DNA of 64,000 nt from Aggregatibacter actinomycetemcomitans (GTDB lineage: Bacteria > Pseudomonadota > Gammaproteobacteria > Enterobacterales > Pasteurellaceae): the NCBI GenBank assembly GCA_017160915.1, contig JACAWG010000082.1, positions 1-64,000 on the forward strand. Direction: 5' to 3'. Each line of letters opens with the position of its first letter. Within the stretch, counting starts at the first letter, position 1. The notes beneath the pieces are model-generated. The model made no database searches. It saw nothing but the letters and a program-made list of their open reading frames with translations, and was not told the origin of the DNA. Of the stretch, positions 44,030 to 53,379 are shown piece by piece. Position numbers and translations under genes: made by a program.

Positions 44030-45004
44030 TTAATAATCCAATTCGTCTTTATGTAACACATAGTCCGCTTTCAGCGCGGTGATTAATTCCACAAAATCCT
44101 CCGGCAGCGGCGCGTACCATTCCATCATTTCGCCGCTAATCGGGTGTTGTAAGCGCAACATCACGGCGTGCAGCGCTTGGCGTTTGAAGTTACGTAATAC
44201 GCTCATCAGCTCTTCACCGGCGTTTTTCGGTGGGCGAGGACGCCCGCCGTAGGTTTGATCCCCAAGTAGCGGATGAGCGATATGTGCCATGTGTACGCGG
44301 ATTTGGTGGGTGCGTCCGGTTTCCAAACGCAAGCGCAGACGGGTGTAATCGCGGAAACGTTCCATAATGCGGTAGTGGGTCACGGCGGGTTTGCCCATCG
44401 GGTGTACCGCCATGTGCGTGCGTTTGGTGGGGTGGCGCGCCATGGGTTCGTCCACCGTGCCGCCTTTGGTCATAATGCCGCAGGCGACGGCTTCGTATTC
44501 GCGGGTAATTTTGCGTTTTTGCAGGTCGCGCACCAACTGGGTTTGCGCGGGAATGGTTTTCGCCACCACCATTAAACCGGTGGTGTCTTTGTCTAAACGG
44601 TGAACGATGCCCGCGCGCGGCACTTCGGCGATGGGCGGATAATGGTATAACAACGCGTTCAGCACCGTGCCGCTCGGGTTGCCGGCACCCGGGTGAACCA
44701 CCAGATCTTTCGGCTTGTTAATGACCAAAATATCGTCGTCTTCATACACGATATTTAACGGAATATTTTCCGGTTCAAAGCGGGTTTCGTCTTCAATTTC
44801 CACGGTAATTTCAATTTGCTCGTCACCGTAAACTTTGCTGCGCGGCACATTTTGCACAACGCCGTTGACCAGCACCAGATCTTCCTCGATCCAAGTCTTT
44901 AAACGGGAGCGGGAGTAGTCGGGGAACAATTCCGCCAGGGTTTGGTCTAAACGTTGTCCCATTTGATGCGATTGCACGGTCGCCGATAGAGTAATTTGTG
45001 CCAT
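44030..45004 (-). CDS. rluD: 23S rRNA pseudouridine(1911/1915/1917) synthase RluD
   Basis: A 324-residue enzyme that makes the three pseudouridines in helix 69 of 23S rRNA. The N-terminal S4 domain (QRLDQTLAELFPDYSRSRLKTWI) is followed by the RluA-type catalytic domain with the active-site Asp in GIVHRLDKDTTGLMVVAKT, and GRTHQIRVHMAHI. Length is close to E. coli RluD (326). pgeF follows directly. It is divergent from bamD, which is the E. coli arrangement as well. Confidence 0.95.
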   Translation of the reverse strand: MAQITLSATVQSHQMGQRLDQTLAELFPDYSRSRLKTWIEEDLVLVNGVVQNVPRSKVYGDEQIEITVEIEDETRFEPENIPLNIVYEDDDILVINKPKDLVVHPGAGNPSGTVLNALLYHYPPIAEVPRAGIVHRLDKDTTGLMVVAKTIPAQTQLVRDLQKRKITREYEAVACGIMTKGGTVDEPMARHPTKRTHMAVHPMGKPAVTHYRIMERFRDYTRLRLRLETGRTHQIRVHMAHIAHPLLGDQTYGGRPRPPKNAGEELMSVLRNFKRQALHAVMLRLQHPISGEMMEWYAPLPEDFVELITALKADYVLHKDELDY

Positions 45005-45111
45005 AAATAAAAAATCCGTTAATCAAGTTTGCTTATTTAGCAATGTTCTATACAATATCGGGCAATTGTAACCCATTTATCATTTTTCGTAAAAAATAAG
45101 GATTCTATTCA

Positions 45112-45900
45112 ATGCGTAAACTTAAATCCTTTGCATTGCTTACCGCCATGGCGTTGGCGGTAACGGGCTGTTCCGGCTCAAAACAAGATGTGGAACAAGC
45201 TCCTGAGCAAACCTTATATACTACCGGTCAAACCTATTTGCAGGACGGCGATTATACTCAAGCCATTCGTTATTTTAATGCGGTGAGCAATCGCTTCCCG
45301 GGCAGTTCCTACGGCGAACAGGTGCAACTGAATTTAATTTACGCGTACTACAAATCTCAGGATTACAGCGAAACCTTGCTGACTATCGACCGCTTCATTC
45401 AGCGTTATCCGAATAGCAGCCATTTGGATTACGCCCTTTACATGGCTGGTTTAACCAATTCCGCTTTGGGTGATAATTTCTTCCAGGATTTCTTCGGCGT
45501 GGATCGTGCCACCCGTGAAAATACCTCAATTAAAACCGCGTTTGCCAACTTCCAGAATTTAGTCAATCACTTCCCGAACAGCCCTTATACGCCGGACGCG
45601 TTGGCGCGTATGACTTACATTAAAGCCAGCCTTGCCCGTCATGAATTGGAAATTGCCAAGTTCTATTTTAAACGGGATGCTTATGTGGCGACGGCAAACC
45701 GCGTGGTGTCGATGTTAAAACTGTATCCGGACACACAAGCCACGCTGGACGCGCTGCCGTTAATGAAGGAGTCTTATGAAAAGATGAACTTGAAATACTT
45801 AGCGGATCAAACGGCGCAAGTGATTGCGGCGAACGAAGGCAAGAAATTTGACGAGCCGGAAAAACCGAAAGAGCCGGAACTTCAAGCGCCACAGCAATAA
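45112..45900 (+). CDS. bamD: Outer membrane protein assembly lipoprotein BamD
   Basis: A 262-residue lipoprotein of the BAM complex that inserts beta-barrel proteins into the outer membrane. The lipoprotein signal peptide ends with the lipobox VTGCSG (Cys20). Five TPR-like repeats follow, for example LYTTGQTYLQDGDYTQAIRYF and YSETLLTIDRFIQRYPNSSH. Length matches E. coli BamD (245) with a slightly longer Glu/Pro-rich tail. The Neisseria name is ComL, so a link to transformation has been claimed. AAGGA lies before ATG 45112. A strong terminator follows at once. Confidence 0.95.
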   Translation: MRKLKSFALLTAMALAVTGCSGSKQDVEQAPEQTLYTTGQTYLQDGDYTQAIRYFNAVSNRFPGSSYGEQVQLNLIYAYYKSQDYSETLLTIDRFIQRYPNSSHLDYALYMAGLTNSALGDNFFQDFFGVDRATRENTSIKTAFANFQNLVNHFPNSPYTPDALARMTYIKASLARHELEIAKFYFKRDAYVATANRVVSMLKLYPDTQATLDALPLMKESYEKMNLKYLADQTAQVIAANEGKKFDEPEKPKEPELQAPQQ

Positions 45901-45903
45901 CAA

Positions 45904-45936
45904 AAAACCTCCGAATTTTCGGAGGTTTTGTTTTTT
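45904..45936 (+). terminator. Intrinsic terminator of bamD
   Basis: A 12-bp stem AAAACCTCCGAA / TTCGGAGGTTTT (45904-45915 with 45918-45929), TT loop, then G and six T. It reaches the end of the convergent fau gene. Confidence 0.92.
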
Positions 45937-46510
45937 ATCCCGCCAGAATGTGTTCCAGCGGAACATCCCAACTTTCTACCGGCAACCTTTCCACTTGTTG
46001 ACATTGATGCGCTAAGCCAACGGTAATGAAACGATGTTGTGGATTTTGTAACGTGCGATCATAAAACCCGCCGCCCATGCCTAGGCGATTGCCCTGTTTA
46101 TCAAACGCCACCAGCGGGGTGAAAATCATATCTAACTGTGCCAGGGGCAGTACATTCTGCACATTCAAGTGCGGTTCTAAAATGCCGAATTTATTCCGCT
46201 TCATCGGCGTGTCTGGCAAATAGCGCAAAAATAACAAATGCCCTCGACAGAAGGGGTGTAACACCGGTAAATAAACGTTTTTTCCTTGCTGCCATAATCG
46301 TTCAATGAGCGGTTGCGTTGAAATTTCGCCATCGAAGGCAAGATAAAGCGCAATATGTTGCGCATGGAGCTGTTCAATGAGCGCTAACGCCTGTTCGGTG
46401 ATGTTTTGGGCGGCTTGTTGCTGTTGAAGTGCGGTCAGTTTTCGGCGCGTTTTTCGCATTTGCTGACGAAGTTGTTGGCGAGCTGCGTGAGTTGAGGGAA
46501 GTGCTTGCAT
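45935..46510 (-). CDS. fau: 5-formyltetrahydrofolate cyclo-ligase
   Basis: A 191-residue enzyme (E. coli YgfA/Fau) that uses ATP to recycle 5-formyl-THF to 5,10-methenyl-THF. The phosphate loop region is LGMGGGFYDRTL near residue 145, with RNKFGILEP and DMIFTPLVAFDKQGNRLG before it. It starts about 13 bp downstream of the 6S RNA 3' end, in the conserved zapA-ssrS-fau order. In E. coli this gene is read through from 6S RNA and is linked to persister formation. An uptake signal lies near its 5' end (46430). Confidence 0.93.
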   Translation of the reverse strand: MQALPSTHAARQQLRQQMRKTRRKLTALQQQQAAQNITEQALALIEQLHAQHIALYLAFDGEISTQPLIERLWQQGKNVYLPVLHPFCRGHLLFLRYLPDTPMKRNKFGILEPHLNVQNVLPLAQLDMIFTPLVAFDKQGNRLGMGGGFYDRTLQNPQHRFITVGLAHQCQQVERLPVESWDVPLEHILAG

Positions 46511-46522
46511 AGGTATTATTTG

Positions 46523-46709
46523 GTAGGAGACCCCGAGGTGCCGTTGCGGGTGGTCGGTCCTTGAACCCTACGGTTCAAGGGAATTAGTTGAAATCATTTT
46601 TAGGCTTCTTAGTCGAGCTAAGCCTGCACACCAATGACAGGAAACCAATTCATAAGATTAAAAGTATCGGCTCAGGGACGTAACCCACTGGCGAACACCT
46701 CAGGAAATT
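46523..46709 (-). ncRNA. ssrS: 6S RNA
   Basis: Read on the minus strand, the gap between zapA and fau matches E. coli 6S RNA in its landmarks. The 5' end has ATTTCCTGAGGTGTTCGCCA and then CCCTGAGCCGATA. The middle has GAGAAGCC-like CTAAGAAGCCTAAAAATG. The 3' half has CCCTTGAACC-GTA-GGGTTCAAGG and the closing strand GGCACCTCGGGG, which pairs with the 5' end. The roughly 187-nt rod has the central bubble that mimics an open promoter and binds sigma70 RNA polymerase. Exact ends are estimated by analogy, to within a few bases. Confidence 0.92.
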
Positions 46710-46803
46710 CTTTTATTTAATACTACTCGAAATTACGTTTAATGACTAGCACAAATTCTTTTTCTCAGAATACTTTTAGTTATCTGAAATCACGATGAAA
46801 TTC

Positions 46804-47112
46804 TCAGGAATTGAACTTCGGCGCACCGATATTTTCGAGGGAATGATCCAACGGACGCAGGATTTTATTTTTCAACACATCTTCAATTAAATGGGTTTTT
46901 TTCTGTTCCTGCATGAGTTCAAAACTTAAATTCAGGGCAACGATGGAAAGCACTTTATCCACTTGCAGAATACCGGTGCGTTCTTTCATTTCCGATACGC
47001 GCTGATCCAATTCACGGGCGGCGCTACGTAACGCGTCATGTTGTTCTTCCGGGCAATTTAAACGTAACAGCTGCCCTAATACGGAGATTTCAATACTTTT
47101 AGTCGATGACAT
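46804..47112 (-). CDS. zapA: Cell division protein ZapA
   Basis: A 102-residue FtsZ-associated protein that cross-links protofilaments at the Z-ring. The N-terminal globular part ([40 protein letters not shown]) precedes a coiled-coil C-terminus. E. coli ZapA is 109 residues. ATG 47112 (MSSTKS) matches the family better than an ATG six codons upstream. It is followed by 6S RNA on the same strand and is divergent from ygfB, the same arrangement as E. coli. Confidence 0.92.
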   Translation of the reverse strand: MSSTKSIEISVLGQLLRLNCPEEQHDALRSAARELDQRVSEMKERTGILQVDKVLSIVALNLSFELMQEQKKTHLIEDVLKNKILRPLDHSLENIGAPKFNS

Positions 47113-47242
47113 TTTTTGCCCCAAATCCATTAATCAAAATTGCGCGTATTATGCCACAGGCGGAAAAGCTTGCCAATTTCAAAACTGGTTGGCTTGCGTG
47201 AAGAGTGATAAACTAAGGGCAATTTCAACAAGGATAATTTCA

Positions 47243-47794
47243 ATGACAACAATTTCTTATCAACACCTGAATCAACAACTCCGTCAAGCCTCCATTCCGC
47301 TTTCCGCCGCCGAATTACACGGCTTTTTGAGCGGCTTAATTTGCGGCGGTGTTCAGGATCAAAGCTGGCAACCGTTGCTGTACCAATTCACCAATGATAA
47401 TCACGCCTATCCCACCGCACTTTTGCAGCACATTAGCGACATTTACCAACAAATTCGCCGCCAATTAGCCGACAATGAAAGTTTTGATTTTGAGCTTTGC
47501 CTGCCGGAAACGGAAAATGTGTTCGAACAGGCGGACGGTTTGGCGGAATGGTCGAACCACTTTTTGCTCGGTTTAGGCTTGGCACAACCGCATTTGGACA
47601 AAGAAAAAGGCGACATCGGCGAAGCGGTGGACGATTTACACGACATTTGCCAATTAGGTTATGACGAGGAAGAAGATGACCCGGAAGAACTGGCGCAGGC
47701 GGTAGAAGAAATCGTGGAATATGTGCGCACCATCGCCACGTTATTTTTCACCCATTTTAATCAAACTGAAGAAAAACAACCGACTTTACATTAA
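47243..47794 (+). CDS. ygfB: YecA/YgfB family protein (UPF0149)
   Basis: A 183-residue UPF0149 protein. Family features include [17 protein letters not shown] near residue 22, the run [21 protein letters not shown] near 95, and the acidic [23 protein letters not shown] near 145. It lacks a C-terminal SEC-C zinc motif, so it is the YgfB rather than the YecA type. Function is not settled; in Pseudomonas YgfB affects antibiotic tolerance. ATG 47243 follows AAGGATAATTTCA. It is first in ygfB-pepP-ubiH-ubiI. An uptake signal encodes part of PTALLQ. Confidence 0.88.
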   Translation: MTTISYQHLNQQLRQASIPLSAAELHGFLSGLICGGVQDQSWQPLLYQFTNDNHAYPTALLQHISDIYQQIRRQLADNESFDFELCLPETENVFEQADGLAEWSNHFLLGLGLAQPHLDKEKGDIGEAVDDLHDICQLGYDEEEDDPEELAQAVEEIVEYVRTIATLFFTHFNQTEEKQPTLH

Positions 47795-47807
47795 TTAAGG
47801 ACAAACT

Positions 47808-49109
47808 ATGGATCTCGCGTACATGGCTGCGTTGCCGCCGGAAGAATTTGCGCAACGCCGGGCTAAAGTGTTTGAGCAAATGCAGGAAAATTCCCTGTTT
47901 TTGGTGTTTTCCGATATTGAACGTCGTCGCAACGACGGCTGCGATTACCCGTTCCGTCAGGACAGTTATTTCTGGTATTTAACCGGTTTTAATGAACCGA
48001 ATGCCGCCTTGTTATTGCGTAAACAGCAAGGCGAACAACAAGCGATGATATTTTTACGTCCGTCCGATAAATTGCTGGAAATTTGGAACGGGCGCCGTCT
48101 TGGTGTAGAAAATGCGCCGCAAACCCTGTTGGTGGATAGCGCTTATGCGATTGAAGAATTTGTTCCACAGTTTAAAAATTTAGCGCAAAAACAGACCGCA
48201 CTTTACTACGCACCGAAGCAACAACCTTGGGGCGATGCGTTGCTGGATCAAAGTGCGGTGGAATTTTCCGGCGTTTTTAACTGGAAACACATGCTGGGCG
48301 AAATGCGCCTGTTCAAATCGGAAAATGAAATTGCGCTGATGCAACAAGCGGGACAAATCAGCGCGCTGGCGCACATTAAAGCCATGCAGCAAACCCGTCC
48401 GAACCGTTTGGAATACGAAGTGGAAAGCGACATTTTGCACGAATTTAACCGCTTTGGCGCGCGTTATCCGTCTTACAACAGCATTGTTGCGGGTGGCGAA
48501 AATGCCTGTATTTTGCATTATTCGGAAAACAATATGCCGTTGCGCGACGGCGATTTGGTGCTGATTGACGCGGGTTGCGAATTTGCCATGTATGCGGGAG
48601 ACATTACCCGTACTTTCCCCGTGAACGGTAAATTCAGCGAGGCGCAAAAAGCCGTTTATGAGATCGTATTACAAGCGCAAAAACGCGCCATTGAATTGTT
48701 GGTGCCCGGCAGTTCCATTGCGAAAGTCAATGAAGCAGTGATTCGCATTAAAACCGAAGGTTTGGTGCGTTTAGGTATTCTAAAAGGCGATGTGGACGAA
48801 TTGATCGAACAAAAAGCCTATCGTGAATTTTATATGCACGGCTTAGGGCATTGGCTCGGCTTGGATGTGCATGATGTGGGCGAGTACGGCGAAAACCGCA
48901 GTCGTACGTTAGAACCGGGCATGGTGATTACGGTGGAACCGGGGCTGTATTTATCCAAAGAAGCGGATATTCCGGAACAATACAAAGGCATCGGCATTCG
49001 TATTGAAGATGACTTGCTGATCACCGACTACGGCAACAAAAACCTGACGTCCGCCGTGCCGAAAGAAATTGCCGACATTGAAAAACTGATGGCGGACGCG
49101 CGCGCTTAA
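47808..49109 (+). CDS. pepP: Xaa-Pro aminopeptidase (aminopeptidase P)
   Basis: A 433-residue M24B metallopeptidase that removes an N-terminal residue before proline. The N-terminal domain (about 1-165) is followed by the pita-bread catalytic fold with dinuclear metal ligands: Asp in LIDAGCEF, Asp in AGDITRTFPV, His in MHGLGHWLGLDVHD, Glu in VEPGLY and Glu in GIRIEDDLL. Length matches E. coli PepP (441). It lies 13 bp after ygfB and is followed by ubiH. Two uptake signals lie in the coding region near 48197 and 48249. Confidence 0.95.
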   Translation: MDLAYMAALPPEEFAQRRAKVFEQMQENSLFLVFSDIERRRNDGCDYPFRQDSYFWYLTGFNEPNAALLLRKQQGEQQAMIFLRPSDKLLEIWNGRRLGVENAPQTLLVDSAYAIEEFVPQFKNLAQKQTALYYAPKQQPWGDALLDQSAVEFSGVFNWKHMLGEMRLFKSENEIALMQQAGQISALAHIKAMQQTRPNRLEYEVESDILHEFNRFGARYPSYNSIVAGGENACILHYSENNMPLRDGDLVLIDAGCEFAMYAGDITRTFPVNGKFSEAQKAVYEIVLQAQKRAIELLVPGSSIAKVNEAVIRIKTEGLVRLGILKGDVDELIEQKAYREFYMHGLGHWLGLDVHDVGEYGENRSRTLEPGMVITVEPGLYLSKEADIPEQYKGIGIRIEDDLLITDYGNKNLTSAVPKEIADIEKLMADARA

Positions 49110-49135
49110 TTAAACGGAAAAAGAGAGGGCAGGAT

Positions 49136-50329
49136 ATGAATTATGATGTGGTGATTGTGGGCGGCGCCATGTCCGGTGCGACTTTGGCGCTGGCGTTGGC
49201 GTCACAAACACAAAACCAAATGAAAATTGCGGTGATTGAAAAACAAATGCCGCAATTCCATCAGCAAAGTGGTTTTGACGCCCGTCATATCGCCCTTTCT
49301 GCCGGCAGCTGCCAACGTCTGAATGACATTCGCCTGGCAAACCAACAGTCCCTTTGGCAGGACATCCGCCCGCTCACCACACCCATTAAACAGATTCATA
49401 TTTCCGATAAAGGGCATAGCGGCATAGTGGAATTTGATGCGCAGGAATTCCATTTGGATCAGTTGGGCGCCACTGTGGCATTGACGCAGGTGGGGCAGCA
49501 TTTGCTTAATGCCGTCGGGCAATATTCCCATATTGATTATCTGGCACCCCGCTCGGTGCAACGTCTTGAGCGTTACGCGGAACAGGTTGAAATCACGCTG
49601 GATAATAACGATGTGTTAACCGCCAAACTGGTTGTGGGCGCCGATGGAAATCATTCGGCGGTTTCAAGTGCGGTCGGTATTTCGCAAGAAATTCTGCATC
49701 AGTATGGACAGACCGCCATTATCACCAACATTGAAGTGCAACAGCCCCATGATTATCGTGCTTTTGAACGCTTTACCGCCGAAGGCCCTATCGCCTTGTT
49801 GCCGGTAGGCGAAAAACGCATGTCGCTGGTGTGGTGCGTGCATGATGCCGAACCGCTGATGGCGTTGGACGAAACGGCGTTTTTAGCGCAGGTGCAACGT
49901 ACTTTCGGCTGGCGTTTGGGAAAACTGCAACGTTGCGGGCAACGTTTTTGTTATCCGCTGATCTTATCCCGCGCCACACAGCATATTCAGGAACGGGTGG
50001 CGTTGGTGGGCAATGCGGCGCAAACCTTGCATCCGGTGGCGGGGCAGGGCTTCAATTTGGGCATTCGTGACGTGACTCAACTGGCGAAGGTGGTGAGCGA
50101 CGCGTTTCACGCCGGTGCCGACATCGGTGCGTATTCGGTGTTACAACAATATGCGCAACAACGCGCTAATGATCAGCAACAGATGTTGCGTTTTACCGAT
50201 AATTTGGTGTCGATTTTTGCGAACGATTTCTTACCGTTACAAATCGCCCGTAATCTGGGCTTAATGACGCTGGCGCAATCTTCAATGTTACGCCAAGCCT
50301 TTGCTAAACCGACTTTAGGATGGATTTAA
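49136..50329 (+). CDS. ubiH: 2-octaprenyl-6-methoxyphenol hydroxylase UbiH
   Basis: A 397-residue FAD monooxygenase that hydroxylates the ubiquinone ring precursor. It shows the ADP-binding motif DVVIVGGAMSGATLAL, GADGNHSAVSSAVG (DG motif), and VALVGNAAQTLHPVAGQGFNLGIRD, where the GNAAQ in place of GDAAH is typical of UbiH. Residues FDARHIALSAGSCQ also match E. coli UbiH. It ends one base before ubiI, the usual pepP-ubiH-ubiI operon. It implies ubiquinone synthesis by the aerobic route, although many Pasteurellaceae rely largely on menaquinones. Confidence 0.92.
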   Translation: MNYDVVIVGGAMSGATLALALASQTQNQMKIAVIEKQMPQFHQQSGFDARHIALSAGSCQRLNDIRLANQQSLWQDIRPLTTPIKQIHISDKGHSGIVEFDAQEFHLDQLGATVALTQVGQHLLNAVGQYSHIDYLAPRSVQRLERYAEQVEITLDNNDVLTAKLVVGADGNHSAVSSAVGISQEILHQYGQTAIITNIEVQQPHDYRAFERFTAEGPIALLPVGEKRMSLVWCVHDAEPLMALDETAFLAQVQRTFGWRLGKLQRCGQRFCYPLILSRATQHIQERVALVGNAAQTLHPVAGQGFNLGIRDVTQLAKVVSDAFHAGADIGAYSVLQQYAQQRANDQQQMLRFTDNLVSIFANDFLPLQIARNLGLMTLAQSSMLRQAFAKPTLGWI

Positions 50330-50330
50330 T

Positions 50331-51503
50331 ATGAAAACATTTGATTTGGCGATCATCGGCGGCGGCATGACCGGGCTGGCATTGGCGGCGGCGTTACGGC
50401 AAAGCGGGTTAACCATTGCGATTATTGAAGCCCATCCGCCGAAAGGGTTTTCCTTAGCGCAATTAAGTCCGCGCGTGAGTGCGTTAAACCTTGCCAGCAG
50501 CCGTTGGCTGGAAGAATTGGGCGCGTGGCAACGTATCGTGCAGCAGCGGGTTGCGCCTTATGACGCCATGTATGTGTGGGAGCAGGACAGTTTCGCCAAA
50601 ATTGAATTCAGTACACAGGGTTTAGGCGTGCCGCAGCTTGGGCATATTGTAGAGAACGATGTGATTCGTCAGGCGTTGTGGGAACAGGTGGAGCCGCAAA
50701 AAACGCATGAAATTATGACCGCACTTCCGCGCAGTTTAGGGCTCACCGATCGCAATGCCATTTTGACGTTGGATGACGGACAAATGCTCTCCGCAAAATT
50801 GGTGGTGGGCGCCGACGGGGCGAATTCCTGGTTGCGCAAACAGGCGGATATTCCGCTCACATTCCGTGATTACGGGCATACGGCGCTGGTTTGTCATGTG
50901 CAAACGGAAGAACCGCACGGGCATTGCGCGCGCCAGGTGTTCAGTCCCGATAGCGTGTTGGCGTTTTTGCCTTTGGCGCAGGACAATTTCTCTTCCATTG
51001 TGTGGTCGTTGCCGGCAGAACAGGCGGACTATTTGCAACATTGTGATGACGCCGAATTTAACAAAAAACTGACGGTGGCGTTTAATAACACGCTGGGGTT
51101 ATGCCGCGTACAAACAGCACGTTATACGTTCAAATTAACGGCGCGTTACGCCCGTAATTTCGCGCAAAATCGCATTGCGCTTATCGGCGATGCGGCGCAC
51201 ACCATTCATCCGTTGGCAGGCTTAGGCGTAAACTTAGGTTTTCAGGATGCCAAAATGCTGGCGCAGGAAATTTTACAACATCAACACGACGGGCTGGATT
51301 TCGGCGAGTATCGTTATTTACGTCATTATGAACGCCACCGCAAAGCGGAAGCGGCGAAAATGTTGCTACTGATGCAGGGCTTGAAGGACTTGTTCAGCGG
51401 CGATCATCCCTTGAAAAAACTCATTCGCGGGCTTGGCTTGTCGGCAACGGATAAAATGGGGCTGTTAAAAGAACAACTGATTAAACAGGCGTTGGGACTG
51501 TAA
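50331..51503 (+). CDS. ubiI: Ubiquinone hydroxylase UbiI (VisC family)
   Basis: A 390-residue FAD monooxygenase paralogous to UbiH. The motifs are DLAIIGGGMTGLALAAAL, GADGANSWLRKQADIPLTF and IALIGDAAHTIHPLAGLGVNLGFQD. The LGHIVENDVIRQALW stretch matches E. coli VisC/UbiI, which hydroxylates C5 of the ring. UbiF is also similar, so the position of hydroxylation is inferred from order after ubiH. Uptake signals lie inside at 50721 and after the stop at 51535. Confidence 0.88.
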   Translation: MKTFDLAIIGGGMTGLALAAALRQSGLTIAIIEAHPPKGFSLAQLSPRVSALNLASSRWLEELGAWQRIVQQRVAPYDAMYVWEQDSFAKIEFSTQGLGVPQLGHIVENDVIRQALWEQVEPQKTHEIMTALPRSLGLTDRNAILTLDDGQMLSAKLVVGADGANSWLRKQADIPLTFRDYGHTALVCHVQTEEPHGHCARQVFSPDSVLAFLPLAQDNFSSIVWSLPAEQADYLQHCDDAEFNKKLTVAFNNTLGLCRVQTARYTFKLTARYARNFAQNRIALIGDAAHTIHPLAGLGVNLGFQDAKMLAQEILQHQHDGLDFGEYRYLRHYERHRKAEAAKMLLLMQGLKDLFSGDHPLKKLIRGLGLSATDKMGLLKEQLIKQALGL

Positions 51504-51601
51504 AATGACGCTTTAAAAAACGCTCGGAAAAACGACCGCACTTTTTCCCGCATTCATTTCAAAAAATCCTCTTCCCACCAAGCCTGAACATGGATTTCAA
51601 C

Positions 51602-51629
51602 TTGCTTTTTATGCGAAAAAGAGTAAAAT
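51602..51629 (+). promoter_or_regulatory. Promoter of rpsP-rimM-trmD-rplS
   Basis: TTGCTT (51602-51607) and TAAAAT (51624-51629) are separated by 16 bp, 108 bp before rpsP. It is the best promoter match in the 234-bp gap. Confidence 0.55.
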
Positions 51630-51672
51630 CCACAGGCTTTTTGTCTATATATACAGAGAAAAAAGTAAGTTT

Positions 51673-51713
51673 AACTCTCATTTAACTTTCGATATTTGAG
51701 GGTTTTCTTTTTG
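51673..51713 (+). terminator. Terminator-like hairpin in the rpsP leader
   Basis: AACTCTCA (51673-51680) pairs with TGAGGGTT (51697-51704, one G-T pair) and is followed by TTCTTTTTG. It lies between the promoter and rpsP, so it could act as an attenuator for the ribosomal operon. The loop is 16 nt and the stem moderate. Confidence 0.4.
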
Positions 51714-51737
51714 TAATCAAATTATTAGAGGAAGGTT

Positions 51738-51986
51738 ATGGTAACCATTCGTTTATCTCGTGGCGGAGCTAAAAAACGCCCATTTTACCAAATCGTTGTT
51801 GCTGACAGCCGTTCACCGCGTGACGGTCGTTTCATTGAGCGTGTTGGTTTCTTCAATCCAATCGCACAAGGTAAAGCAGAACGTGTTCGTATTGATTTAG
51901 ACCGTGTTAACCACTGGGTTGGACAAGGTGCTTCATTATCCGATCGCGTTGCGAGTTTAGTAAAAGAAGTGCAAAAAGCCGCTTAA
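51738..51986 (+). CDS. rpsP: 30S ribosomal protein S16
   Basis: An 82-residue protein of the small subunit, equal in length to E. coli S16. It begins [20 protein letters not shown] and contains [26 protein letters not shown] precedes ATG 51738. First gene of the conserved rpsP-rimM-trmD-rplS operon, all four of which are complete here. Confidence 0.97.
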   Translation: MVTIRLSRGGAKKRPFYQIVVADSRSPRDGRFIERVGFFNPIAQGKAERVRIDLDRVNHWVGQGASLSDRVASLVKEVQKAA

Positions 51987-52011
51987 TTTTACTTTTTAAG
52001 AGGTGATGAAG

Positions 52012-52539
52012 ATGCAACAACAAAGAATCGAAACTGTCGGCAAATTAGGTTCGACTTATGGTATTCGCGGTTGGTTACGCATTTATTCATCCACAGAACA
52101 AGCTGAAAGCATTTTCGACTATCAACCTTGGTTTTTAAAAATCAAGGGACAATGGCAGCCGACAGAGCTGGAAAACTGGCGTCATCATAATCACGAGCTG
52201 ATCGTTAAATTAAAAGGCGTGGATGATCGTGAAGCGGCGCAAATTCTGGCAAATGTGGAAATCGGTGTGGATTTATCCGTATTTCCGCAGCTGGAAGAAG
52301 GCGATTACTACTGGCATGATTTAATCGGTTGTGCCGTGGTGAATCTGGCAGGTTATGCCATGGGAACGGTGACCGAAATGATGGAAACCGGTTCCAATGA
52401 TGTGTTGGTGGTCAAAGCCAACGTAAAAGATGCTTTCGGAAAACAGGAACGGTTAATTCCGTTTTTGTATGAACAAGTAGTTAAAAGAGTCGATCTCGCC
52501 ACTAAGACGATTACAGTGGATTGGGACGCTGGTTTCTAA
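52012..52539 (+). CDS. rimM: Ribosome maturation factor RimM
   Basis: A 175-residue assembly factor that helps maturation of the 30S head and binds S19. The N-terminal RimM barrel ([21 protein letters not shown]) is followed by a PRC-barrel ([30 protein letters not shown]). ATG 52012 is chosen, eight bases after AGAGG; a GTG at 52003 and an ATG at 52006 are too close to that site. Length is near E. coli RimM (182). It follows rpsP by 25 bp. Confidence 0.95.
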   Translation: MQQQRIETVGKLGSTYGIRGWLRIYSSTEQAESIFDYQPWFLKIKGQWQPTELENWRHHNHELIVKLKGVDDREAAQILANVEIGVDLSVFPQLEEGDYYWHDLIGCAVVNLAGYAMGTVTEMMETGSNDVLVVKANVKDAFGKQERLIPFLYEQVVKRVDLATKTITVDWDAGF

Positions 52540-52604
52540 TCTCAGGTATGCCGTAGCGCTTTGCGGTAACATTAACATAAGGCTCAATGAAATAAGGCTA
52601 AATT

Positions 52605-53354
52605 ATGTGGATTGGGGTAATAAGTCTGTTCCCTGAAATGTTTAAAGCAATTACGGAATACGGGGTAACCGGCAGGGCTGTTAAGCAAGACCTGCTACAA
52701 GTGCAGTGCTGGAATCCAAGGGATTTTACGCACGATAAGCACAAAACCGTAGATGACCGCCCTTACGGCGGAGGTCCCGGAATGCTGATGATGGTGCAAC
52801 CGTTAAAGGATGCCATTGACGCAGCAAAAAAGGTAGCAGGTGAAGGCGCAAAAGTGATTTATCTCTCGCCGCAAGGTCGCAAACTTGACCAGCCGGGTGT
52901 AGAGGAATTAGCCCGAAATCAGAAATTGATTTTGTTATGCGGCCGCTATGAAGGCATTGACGAACGGTTGATTGAAACCGTGGTTGATGAAGAATGGTCG
53001 ATAGGTGATTATGTATTAACCGGTGGTGAATTGCCGGCAATGACGTTAATTGATGCCGTTGCCCGTTTTATTCCCGGTGTACTTGGCAAACAGGCTTCCG
53101 CGGAGGAAGATTCCTTTGCCGACGGATTACTTGATTGCCCGCATTATACGCGCCCTGAAGTGCTTGACGGATTAACCGTGCCACCCGTGCTGATGTCGGG
53201 ACACCATGAAGAAATTCGCAAATGGCGGTTGAAACAATCGTTATTGAGAACATGGTTACGACGCCCTGAGCTACTGGAAAGCCTAGCTCTGACTGACGAA
53301 CAACGTAAGCTGTTAAAACAGGCGCAAGCCGAATATAACGGTAAACTCAGTTAA
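52605..53354 (+). CDS. trmD: tRNA (guanine(37)-N(1))-methyltransferase
   Basis: A 249-residue SPOUT-class enzyme that makes m1G37 next to the anticodon and prevents frameshifting. It shows [21 protein letters not shown], the trefoil-knot SAM site [30 protein letters not shown] and the C-terminal dimer region [16 protein letters not shown]. Length is close to E. coli TrmD (255). It begins 65 bp after rimM. Essential in most bacteria. Confidence 0.97.
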   Translation: MWIGVISLFPEMFKAITEYGVTGRAVKQDLLQVQCWNPRDFTHDKHKTVDDRPYGGGPGMLMMVQPLKDAIDAAKKVAGEGAKVIYLSPQGRKLDQPGVEELARNQKLILLCGRYEGIDERLIETVVDEEWSIGDYVLTGGELPAMTLIDAVARFIPGVLGKQASAEEDSFADGLLDCPHYTRPEVLDGLTVPPVLMSGHHEEIRKWRLKQSLLRTWLRRPELLESLALTDEQRKLLKQAQAEYNGKLS

Positions 53355-53379
53355 ATCTAGGATCAAAAAGGATCAAAAA

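Noticed and set aside
48180-48647. 155-codon open frame opposite pepP
   Set aside because: It is an antisense shadow of a well-conserved gene and has no recognisable domain or ribosome site. The same holds for the 161-codon frame opposite the sulfatase (42452-42937).
49136-50329. Possible tRNA or CRISPR signals in this and other regions
   Set aside because: No cloverleaf with a GTTCRA-type loop and no regularly spaced direct repeats were recognised anywhere in the window. Small or unusual tRNAs could still be missed by eye.
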